A stretch of DNA of 64,000 nt from Nematostella vectensis (lineage: Eukaryota > Cnidaria > Anthozoa > Actiniaria > Edwardsiidae), in contig NC_064042.1 in assembly GCF_932526225.1 (NCBI RefSeq), positions 2,215,001 to 2,279,000 on the forward strand, in the 5' to 3' direction. Positions 56,301-64,000 of this stretch are shown in pieces (position 1 is the first letter of the stretch; the number at the start of each line of letters is the position of its first letter). A program made the position numbers and the translations under genes. The notes beneath the pieces are model-generated. The model was given only the letters and a program-made list of their open reading frames with translations, did not search any database and had not been told where the DNA came from.

Positions 56301-59300
56301 TTTTGCATCTGAGTTCTATTTAGATATAGATATGACAAAGGGAGAAATTTTGGGAGTTGAAAACTTTGCTTGGAAATCATTTGGTGGAAGAAAGATTCTG
56401 GGAATTTGTGGGGCACATTTTCATGATTACAATAAAGGCTTTAAATGTCAAAAAGTAGAAAGGATAGATGTCAGACACATTCACATTGATGTCAGGTCAT
56501 AGTCATCTTTAGTACTTTGGGGGTTTAATTGAATTGAATTGAAACTTTTGCCTTTCTTCTCTCTAAGAAATTGTTTTGAAATGAACTTTAGAATTATATG
56601 TATACTGTATGTTTAATTTGATATTTGTTTTCAGGGGAATGCCATGTCTTTTCTCTATTACGGAATTCCAATTTTTCTTTTACATGACAGCAAAGAAGTG
56701 CAAAGAGCAATTCAGGTGTAGTACTTACAGTATTCCCATAAGATTGCCCTATCCACACCCTCTAAAATTCCTCGTCAGTCTTTATTTTTATAGGGAAGGC
56801 AAAAAAATTTTCCTTCATATTGTGTCTCTTTTGATTTCCAGGAACATAGTTGGTCCTGAAAATTTTTATTATTTATTTTATGTTAATTTTTTTTTTTTTT
56901 TTTTTTTCGGGTCGGGGGGACAATATAGTGACATGTAGAAAATGCCACATGAGCCCCTCCCGGTCCCTGCTCCTGATATGGCCCTGAGGGGAGGAGCAGC
57001 TGTCAAAACCCTGCACCACCCCCCTTGCCCACATTCTCTGTCAGTTTTAATTGTTCCTTTCTTTACAGTGTTATGAAAAGTATAACTCACCAGTTAACCG
57101 TACTCCTGAGTACCCCCTTTGCTCCGCCCAGCTGAAGGACTTCATGTTTGCCGCTAAGGACACACCCACATGCATGAGAAAGACAAATATCCCTAACCCC
57201 ACACAAAGTAAGAGTTTTGTGCACAAGGCTGTCGATGCTGAATCATTACTACTGTAACAACAGAGGACCACGGTGTCCTTTTTAACCAGGTTTTGCTGTT
57301 TTGTTATCATGTGTGGGACAGTATAGTAGGTATTTTGAATTTGACTCATATTATTTATGCAGTTGTATCTGATTTCAATGACTAATTTTATCTTGTAGAT
57401 ATGTTTTGTGACCCTCTTGGAGACCTAAATATCTGGTCCACACTCTACCCAATGAACAAAACACCAAACGAAAAAGAGATTGTTGTTGTTGCTGCCAAGG
57501 TACTTGAATAAAAATTTAATTTGTTTTAAGTCACTAATCCATATGTCTCTGGGGCCGGTTCCTAGAAAGCAGGTTAGCACTAACCCAGGGATAAATATGG
57601 CTATCTCGACTTGTGATTGGATAAAAAGGGCTTTTATCCCTGGGTTAGCGTTAACCTGCTTTCTAGGAACCCTGCCCTGGTCTCTGTGAAGAGTGTTTTT
57701 CCTCATTAGTTATGACATTTTTTTTGGCAGATGGATTCCAGTTCATTTTTCCATGACCTTGTATATGGGGCTGACAATGATGCTTCTGGAGTTATTGCTC
57801 TTCTCGCTGCTGCTAAAGCATTAGGAGATGCCAAAAGAAATGTGAGTCACTGTACTTTGCTGTTCATTTGAAGGTTGGGAAACATTAAGATTGCCAGGAG
57901 GTAAAGTTGTTAATACATTATTTGTTTTACTCTTAACTTTACCTTTTGCTGCATTTAAGGGTACTTTACCAGAGCCCAAGAATCCTATCATGTTTGTGCT
58001 GTTTCATGGGGTGAGTCAATGTCATACACTGCAGTTCTTTATTATACAGCTACCATGCTATATGTGCTATCGTTGGTTGATTACAGGGCTGCAATAGGCA
58101 TCGGCATACTGTGGGGGAGGGTTGGGGACCATGTATGAGTCCTTAAGAAAACTTGGCCACACCCATATGTGCCATTTCCTTATAATTTTATGAAAATTAA
58201 GGTTGAGGCAAGACCCCCCCCCCCCAGGCTCTATAGGGGTTAAAGATGCTATGTATTAGCAGTACCTTCCTTGTACGCTCCACGCAGAAACTATGTAAAC
58301 CTTTGCAAATAAAAAGACTCACTCAAAACTCTGATAATAACAGAATAAAGTGATATAATACTGGTTACTTGTTTGAAAAAGCAGGAAGGGGCTTTAGACT
58401 TGCAGAAAACTAAAGAGTTTTTGTTTGTTTGTTTGTTTTTTACTAGGGGAAACCTGATAGTACCCTTATTCACTCTTTATTGCTTGTGATTTCTTGCTTC
58501 AGGAAAGTTGGGATTATATTGGCTCATCCCGGATGGTCTATGAAATGGAGCAAGGAATCTTCCCCCCAAACCCCTGGAAGGTACAGTACATGTCTGCATC
58601 AATATTATTTTGTTGGACTTTGTTACAAGCTTTTTCTCATAAGCTTTTTTTAGACTACACATTACTTATGAAGAGTATTTTAGAGCACAATTGTTTTTTT
58701 CTTTAAATTATATGGGGATTTAAATCCATCCATTTTGAAAGAAGTCTCTGTATTGTATTCTCTTATCTGCATTATATTCTTTATCTTCTTAACCAGGTTT
58801 ACATTGTGTTCCCTATTCTTTTGACCAGGTTCACATTGTATTTAATACCCTTTTGATCAGGTTCTCATTGTGTTCCCTACCCTCCTGTCCCTGTTCACAT
58901 TGTATTCTCTACCCTCTTGACCAGGTTCTCATTGTGTTCCCTACCCTCCTGTCCCTGTTCACATTGTATTCTCTACCCTCTGGACCAGGTTTTTATTGTG
59001 TTCTCTACCCTCTTGAACAGGTTCACATTGTATTCTCTACCCTCTTGTCCCTGTTCACATTGTATTCCCTACCCTCTTGTCCCTGTTCACATTGTATTCC
59101 CTACCCTCTTGTCCCTGTTCACATTGTATTCTCTACCCTCTTGTCCCTGTTCACATTGTGTTCCCTACCCTCATGTCCCTGTTCACATTGTATTCTCTAC
59201 CCTCTTGACCAGGTTCTCATTGTATTCCCTACCCTCTTGTCCCTGTTCACATTGTATTCTCTACCCTCTTGACCAGATTCTCATTGTGTTCCCTACCCTC

Positions 59301-62300
59301 TTGTCCCTGTTCTCATTGTGTTCCCTACCCTCTTGTCCCTGTTCACATTGTATTCTCTACCCTATTGACCAGGTTCTTATTGTGTTCTCTACCCTCTTGT
59401 CCCTGTTCACATTGTATTCTCTACCCTCTTGACCAGGTTCCTGGCGACACTGGTAAGGTGGATAAGAACTTCACAATTGGTCTGAAGAACATCAAGTATT
59501 TCATTGAGTTGAACCAGGTTGCCCTAGGAGGGGACCAGCTGTGGGCGCACACAGACCCTGTGTCCAGGAAGACGGGTGAAGTGGACAAGGAGGTAAGAAC
59601 ATCAGTAACCGGCAGATAATTATCCACCAGCAAGGGAAACAGCAAGCAATGGCAACAGCTAGGAAGATAAAACCAAACAACCGTGTTTGCTCTTGGTTGG
59701 TGCTCAGTTACAAACTTTTATCAATGAAATAATGGAAACATCACACTGAGACTTGATTGAGCTTAGCAGGGTTTTTTTTGTACTTACTTGCTAACCCGAA
59801 GTATCTTCAAGTAACACACCTATGTTGTTATAAAGTCGAGCCCTGTCAAAGACCATATTTCTACAAGTACCCAGATCAGATCAGAATCAGTTCTGGATAT
59901 CGGTTTGTTCAGATGTTTTGGATAGTGGCTTGGTCTAGCTTATGTTCGTGATATCGGGGTGCCCTCAGTAGCAGGGTGTGTGTTCACAGCAATGGCTTAT
60001 GTGATTACATTACTTTATCCCTCAGGTCCAGACACTTATGACAGCCTTACAGAAAACAGGAAAGGCGTCAAATCTCACCATCAAGGACCCCTCCCCTGGG
60101 AAGGCCAAGCCCCTCCCCCCTGCCTCCTTCCAGAGGTTTCTGATGTCTAACAACAAGATCCCCGGGGTGGTATTAACAGACCATGAGGCTAACTTCACCA
60201 ACAAGTAAGTAGCTGGTATAACATCTTTAATAATCTTAAAAAAAAATATTGATTAGAATCACAAAAATCGCGTAGACGTGGATATCTTTGTGTATAGGCA
60301 GTTTTCCTCCTTTACACGCTCCTGAGAGCTCTGTTTAAAGCTTTACAACAGCTTCAAAATTAGATATCACATTGTTCCTTTACTTACCTTCAAAATGTTA
60401 ATACAGTAAAAAAGCTCAGTGTCTATAGGTATAATGCATTCACAATTAAACTCTGGTATTTATGTCTCTGTTAATGCAGGGGCGGCGGAAGGGGAGGGGC
60501 AGCACCCCCCACCTTTCTGAGCGGATGTTTTTTTTAATATAGTTTTTTTAAACCAACGGGTTTCAAGCGTTACATATGCAACCCACAAAAACTTTGTTGA
60601 ACAGTTTAAAATCCGTGCATACAAATCTAGGTTATTCCCCGCGTTCATATAAATAGAGCTTAAGCAGGATTTGGAAACCACCCTAAAACCACCCACCACC
60701 CCTCCCCTTGAAACCACTACCCACCCCTCCCACCCAACTTTCGCCCCCCTTCCCCCCTCCCACTTATGGGACCACTCCGCCCCCCCTCCCCCCCCTGGTT
60801 AATGTTATCATGCTTTGAGCACAATTTAGATTTAACGCTAAAATAAATATATCCAGTGCATTGCAGACCAAAACAGCTAACACTGCTGGCCTAACAATGA
60901 TGGTGCCGTTTTAGCAGCAGCGGTGTCTTTGTCAGTGTTGGCTGATATTGGCGCAGCACTTATTTATTTTTACATTAAATATTATTTCTGCATTTGCAGA
61001 TACTACAACAGCCGATTTGATGATCTGTTCAATGTACAAGGAAATTTCTCCCGGATCAAAAATACTTCACAAATTTATCTACAAAGCCCATTTACTGAGG
61101 TTGGTAGAGCGAGCATCCTCGAAACATCCTCTGTCTTAATTTTTAGGGCTCGGAAAAACCTCCTTCTGAAATGAACAGTTGAGCTAATTTAATGACCTCA
61201 ACTGAGCTGAATTAATTGAAATAAAGTGATATGAAATGAAATGAACTGATTGGAGTACATAACTAAACTGACCAAACCAGACTAACTCTAAACTAATAAA
61301 ATGAGCCCGACTGGACTAAAGTGAATTCTAATTACTAACTACTTGACTTAAGCTCGACTGGCAGTTTACTATACTGGACTGGACGTAACTCAACTGACAG
61401 ACTTGAACATAACTCACCGTAACTCGACTAACTTCTTAAACTGGCCTAAGCGTAACAGACTACGCCCTAAACAAGACTTTACTGACTGAATTGAACATAA
61501 CTCGCCGTGACTCGACTAACTCTTTAAACTGGCCTAAGCGTAACAGACTGCGCCCTAAACTAGACTTAACTTTACTGACTAAATTGAACATAACTCGCCG
61601 TAACTCGACTAACTCTTTAAACTGGCCTAAGCGTAACAGACTGCGCCCTAAACTAGACTTAACTTTACTGACTGAATTGAACATAACTCGCCGTAACTCG
61701 ACTAACTCTTTAAACTGGCCTAAGCGTAACAGACTGCGCCCTAAACTAGACTTAAAGCCGCATTGTCACCAGTTTACTTCCGGAGATCCTACGGAAACCT
61801 CAACCGATAAAAGACAAAAGAATCTATTCGAATCCGAAATATTTAACAGGCCATCCTCTCTAAATTAGCAGTCACAAAGAAACTTCCAATAGACACACGA
61901 AATATTTTTCGTGTTTTCCGTTAAAACTTATTGGAGATTCTTACGTAATCGACCGGAAGTAAACTGGTGACAATGCGATTTTAACTGAACTGACTGACTT
62001 GAACATAACTCCTCTTAAACTCGACTAACTTCTTAAAGGGTAACAGACTGCGCCCTAAACTAGACTAAACTGAACTGACTGACTTGAACATTGTAATCAG
62101 TCCAGAACCACCCTAACCCCCTCCACCCACCCTCCTCCGTCATGTTCAAATACAGGTACCACCACCCTCCCCCCGTCATGTTCAAATACAGTTACCACCA
62201 CCCTCCCCACGTCATGTTTAAATACAGGTACCGCAACCCTCCCCCGTCATGTTCAAATACAGGTATCACCACCCCCCTCCCCCCCCCCGTCATGTTCAAA

Positions 62301-63788
62301 TACAGTTACCACCACCCTCCCCACGTCATGTTCAAATACAGGTACCCTCCTGAATTGTGCACTCGCTCTCGTAAAATCCCGTCTACGTGCCTTAGTCCTA
62401 ATGTCCTTGCTTTTGTAGAAAGTCACGAAAGTTGCCAACACGATTGCCAACACTCTGTATACACTTGCCAACGATGGTCAACCTCCTAAAGAACCACTCA
62501 GCGTCGACCCCTTTTTGGTATGTATGCATAGATGGATGTACGCAAAATAGCTCAAAATTAGGCAATAACCAAAATAGTTAGATGACCTATGATTTTTTTT
62601 CATCGAGCAGGTGAAACATAATTGAAACTGTGATATTGCTTATCCAAGACAGTTTTCAAATCTGAAATGATTAAAAGAATAAACATTTTTCACATTCATT
62701 TGACGGTGGCCCCTGCCGATCCCGCTTCGTTGTTCTTCAGAAGCCGGGTTCTTCATCAGTTATATTTGTTGTTCTTCCAAAAGCCGAGTTCTCCGCCAGT
62801 TATATTCTAAGAGTTCTGTAGGGAAGAAACTATTGATGTGGGAGGTACAGTAGGATCTGTACTGATTTTCGGAAATTGTCACGTGTAATAAATCGAAGCA
62901 TTATCACCCTGTTCCAGGGTCTAGTTCCGCATCTTCATTTTATATGCCCTTTGGTAAAAAGTCCTTTGGGAGCTTGATACTGACATTTGCTTGAGAAATT
63001 AGACTGGTTTAAAAACTACGTTAAGCATGTTACAGGTTGGCTTATGCGTGGCTTACGCCTGTTATAGGTTGTCTTATGCGTGGCTTACGTGTGTTATAGG
63101 TCGGTCATCTTGCCTACTGTTCATTTTACCGCGGGAACTGCCCTCTGCATCAGGAGGTGTCTACCAAAGCTGCTATGTCAAATCTTCGTAAGTAAAGAAC
63201 ACCCCAGAACACACCAACAATCAATATATCTTTTAACATTCTAGAGCGAAGTCGTGCGGAAGCGCGGAGGCTAGATGTCGCAAACGACGAGGTTAACACC
63301 CACCAAAAATAATTCTCTTTTGTTCGTTTCAGCGGCTTCGCCCATGTCCCGGTACGTGAGCGTCAACACCGCGAATAACACGCTGACCGTGCTCACGAAT
63401 CGCATTATGCTCTACTTCACCGGCTACTATCTCCCTCCCGGCTCAACGTGCTCCACGGAAGGCGTAAGTGATGTTCCTGGAAATATATCAGGCGGATCTT
63501 TAAGAAAATCGAAGCCTCTATCATACAATACACTTGAAAAGCGCTGCAGGAAACCCGTGAGATAAAACTCTCTTTCTTTTGCAGCCCAACGTAATGAAGA
63601 AAATGCGGGGAAGCGGGGATCAAAACGGTGACATTTGCGTGAACGGGTCCGTGTATTTCTCCAAGGCGGAGTCTCCCGCCTTCGTCCTCAAGGACTACAC
63701 GTCTACTCAGTACTCCACGTGGGCGGAAAGCACCTGGAACGCTGATCTCTCCGTCCGGATCTTTCTCGTTGCAAGTCCCATGAAACAG
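53327..63788 (+). CDS. NCSTN: NCSTN (nicastrin), gamma-secretase subunit, exons 1-19, 3' end outside the window
   Basis: A type I membrane glycoprotein that gates substrates of gamma-secretase. Nineteen exons are in frame for 666 codons: 53327-53393, 54277-54378, 54949-55072, 55428-55516, 55825-55863, 56210-56268, 56635-56715, 57069-57207, 57399-57499, 57731-57841, 57960-58010, 58503-58580, 59437-59592, 60026-60204, 61000-61099, 62419-62517, 63100-63187, 63333-63463, 63585-63788. A signal peptide (ENFILVFLIIVLLSLGG) opens the protein. The DAP/peptidase-like domain has VVVAAKMDSSSFFHD and the DYIGS motif (ESWDYIGSSRMVYEME). The ectodomain ends with STQYSTWAESTWNADLSVRI. N-glycosylation sequons are present, for example NFT, NLT and NTS. 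The transmembrane helix and short tail should lie in an exon right of the window. Introns are rich in repeats, and the exon 13 and exon 17 acceptors lie inside tandem arrays. Confidence 0.96.
54712..54846. mobile_element. MITE with C-run core, copy 2
   Basis: About 135 bp in NCSTN intron 2 with mirrored ends (GGCTGTAGCAGG and CCTGCTACGGCC). It shares the interior AAAAATTATAAGAAAAATGA and GGCATGGCTGTGC with copy 1 at 51349-51521. Confidence 0.7.
57553..57675. mobile_element. Short palindromic MITE in NCSTN intron 9
   Basis: Near-perfect arms of about 40 bp: GGTTCCTAGAAAGCAGGTTA ... CCCAGGGATAAA on the left and the complement on the right, with a loop of about 35 bp. Confidence 0.85.
58795..59436 (+). 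repeat. 32-bp minisatellite (20 units) ending at the NCSTN exon 13 acceptor
   Basis: The unit is pyrimidine-rich (TTCACATTGTATTCTCTACC plus CTCTTGACCAGG or CTCTTGTCCCTG). Its register is exact for 640 bp. Units ending in an AG acceptor place the first exon base at 58797, 58829, 58861, 58925, 58989, 59021, 59213, 59277, 59373 and finally 59437, the real start of exon 13. All offsets are multiples of 32. Other units have TGTCCCT in place of GACCAG. The exon itself is not repeated. Because the array lacks stops in some frames it produces long but meaningless ORFs. Confidence 0.95.
60476..60800. mobile_element. MITE-like element with G-rich/C-rich inverted ends
   Basis: Located in NCSTN intron 14. 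GGGGCGGCGGAAGGGGAGGG at the left is loosely mirrored by a long C-rich right end (CCGCCCCCCCTCCCCCC). The interior is AT-rich and has no coding signal. Confidence 0.55.
61395..62095 (+). repeat. 93-bp tandem array in NCSTN intron 15, split by a MITE
   Basis: Copies of a unit including GACTAACTCTTTAAACTGGC and TAACAGACTGCGCCCTAAAC start at 61426, 61514, 61607 and 61700 (88, 93 and 93 bp). A further degenerate copy follows the inserted MITE (61752-61984). Upstream, at 61190-61395, looser ACTGAACTGA-type repeats probably represent older decayed copies. The 93-bp period keeps frame, so it yields a repetitive ORF that is not a real protein. Confidence 0.9.
61752..61984. mobile_element. TTAA-flanked MITE, copy B
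   Basis: About 233 bp, inverted relative to copy A at 15336-15588. It has mirrored ends TTAAAGCCGCATTGTCACC and TTAA on both sides. It is inserted inside the 93-bp array, so the array is older than the insertion. Confidence 0.85.
62141..62345 (+). repeat. 36-bp minisatellite, six units, NCSTN intron 15
   Basis: Units CATGTTCAAATACAGGTACC plus a C-rich spacer start at 62141, 62177, 62213, 62248, 62291 and 62327. It ends about 75 bp before the exon 16 acceptor. Confidence 0.9.
63029..63102 (+). repeat. 32-bp tandem duplication of the NCSTN exon 17 acceptor
   Basis: GTTATAGGT or GTTACAGGT recurs at 63029, 63061 and 63093. The AG of the third is the true acceptor of exon 17 (starts 63100). The intervening TTATGCGTGGCTTACG block is present twice. 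Confidence 0.85.
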
Positions 63789-64000
63789 GTATTAAAACCA
63801 TTATTTTTCTGTGTGATTTGTATGTAATGCCAGAGTTGAATATGTTTTAGTGTTCCTCGGGACCCATCCAACCCGCTTTCTCCCTCAGGCTAAGTTCAAA
63901 CGTCGTATTATTCAGGAATCGTATTCAATGCAAATGCATGCAAATGCATGCAAATGATCAAGTCGGTTTTTTTTATCTTAATTTACATGCATTTGCATTG
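63789..64000. other. NCSTN intron 19 start, with repeated octamer motifs
   Basis: After the exon 19 donor (GTATTA) the sequence contains overlapping ATGCAAATGC repeats at about 63930-63957 and a mirrored TTTACATGCATTTGCATTG at the window edge. It is probably one half of an inverted-repeat element cut by the window end. A related ATGCAAATGCATGCAAATG stretch occurs near 38208 in SMC6 intron 19. Confidence 0.45.

Noticed and set aside
55936..56502. 188-residue ORF in NCSTN
   Set aside because: Only 56210-56268 is a real exon (exon 6), framed by a good acceptor and donor. The rest is intron read-through.
58853..59432. Cys-rich ORFs of 139 and 171 residues
   Set aside because: They are translations of the 32-bp minisatellite. 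The repeat has few stops in some frames; no gene signal exists.
61491..61868. Repetitive 125-residue ORF (NSLNWPKRNRLRPKLD repeats)
   Set aside because: The 93-bp period keeps frame by chance, the ORF runs into a MITE, and it lies within an NCSTN intron.

Overview
This window looks like nuclear DNA of an intron-rich, AT-leaning invertebrate, most likely a cnidarian of the sea-anemone type (Nematostella-like). This is inference from compact genes with many short exons, canonical GT-AG introns, near-vertebrate protein sequences, and dense MITE and gypsy-type repeats. No species-diagnostic marker was seen. Exon structures were built by hand: I matched splice sites, kept the reading frame across every junction, and compared each product with the family as I know it.

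Layout: (1) 276-6143, minus: 5' half of an ABCC4/MRP4-like ABC transporter, leaving the window on the left, with a decayed gypsy element in one intron. (2) 6499-11629, plus: U2AF1, the small U2 snRNP auxiliary factor, with two alternative copies of a zinc-finger exon. (3) 13095-13167: tRNA-Val(AAC). (4) 13506-16262, plus: a DGAT2/MOGAT-family acyltransferase. (5) 17441-21293, plus: an aspartylglucosaminidase-like Ntn hydrolase. (6) 22120-24909, minus: a probable JHY-like protein. (7) 25280-43060, plus: SMC6 in 26 exons. (8) 44817-48092, plus: SDHC. (9) 49473-50481, minus: a frameshifted BTB-BACK pseudogene. (10) 51927-53048, minus: XRCC2. (11) 53327 to beyond the right edge, plus: nicastrin (NCSTN), 19 exons inside the window.

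The genes are unrelated housekeeping functions (splicing, lipid synthesis, glycoprotein turnover, genome maintenance, respiration, gamma-secretase), not a pathway cluster. Three pairs are divergent with 278-370 bp between start codons (ABCC/U2AF1, JHY/SMC6, XRCC2/NCSTN), so each pair probably shares a promoter. Six of the nine intact or partial protein genes start in the context CAAGATGGC, which resembles a TISU/YY1 element.

The most unusual property is that several tandem repeats sit exactly on exon-intron junctions and copy real splice sites: a donor array in U2AF1 intron 2, a duplicated acceptor before U2AF1 exon 4, a donor array of about 12 units after SMC6 exon 25, a 20-unit 32-bp array that ends at the NCSTN exon 13 acceptor, and a duplicated acceptor before NCSTN exon 17. 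In addition, the U2AF1 exon for the second zinc finger is duplicated intact (63 nt each, 15 nt differences, only 3 conservative residue changes), which suggests mutually exclusive splicing of a splicing factor that itself reads 3' splice sites. Introns and intergenic spaces hold at least eight families of inverted-repeat (MITE/foldback) elements, several with two or more copies here.
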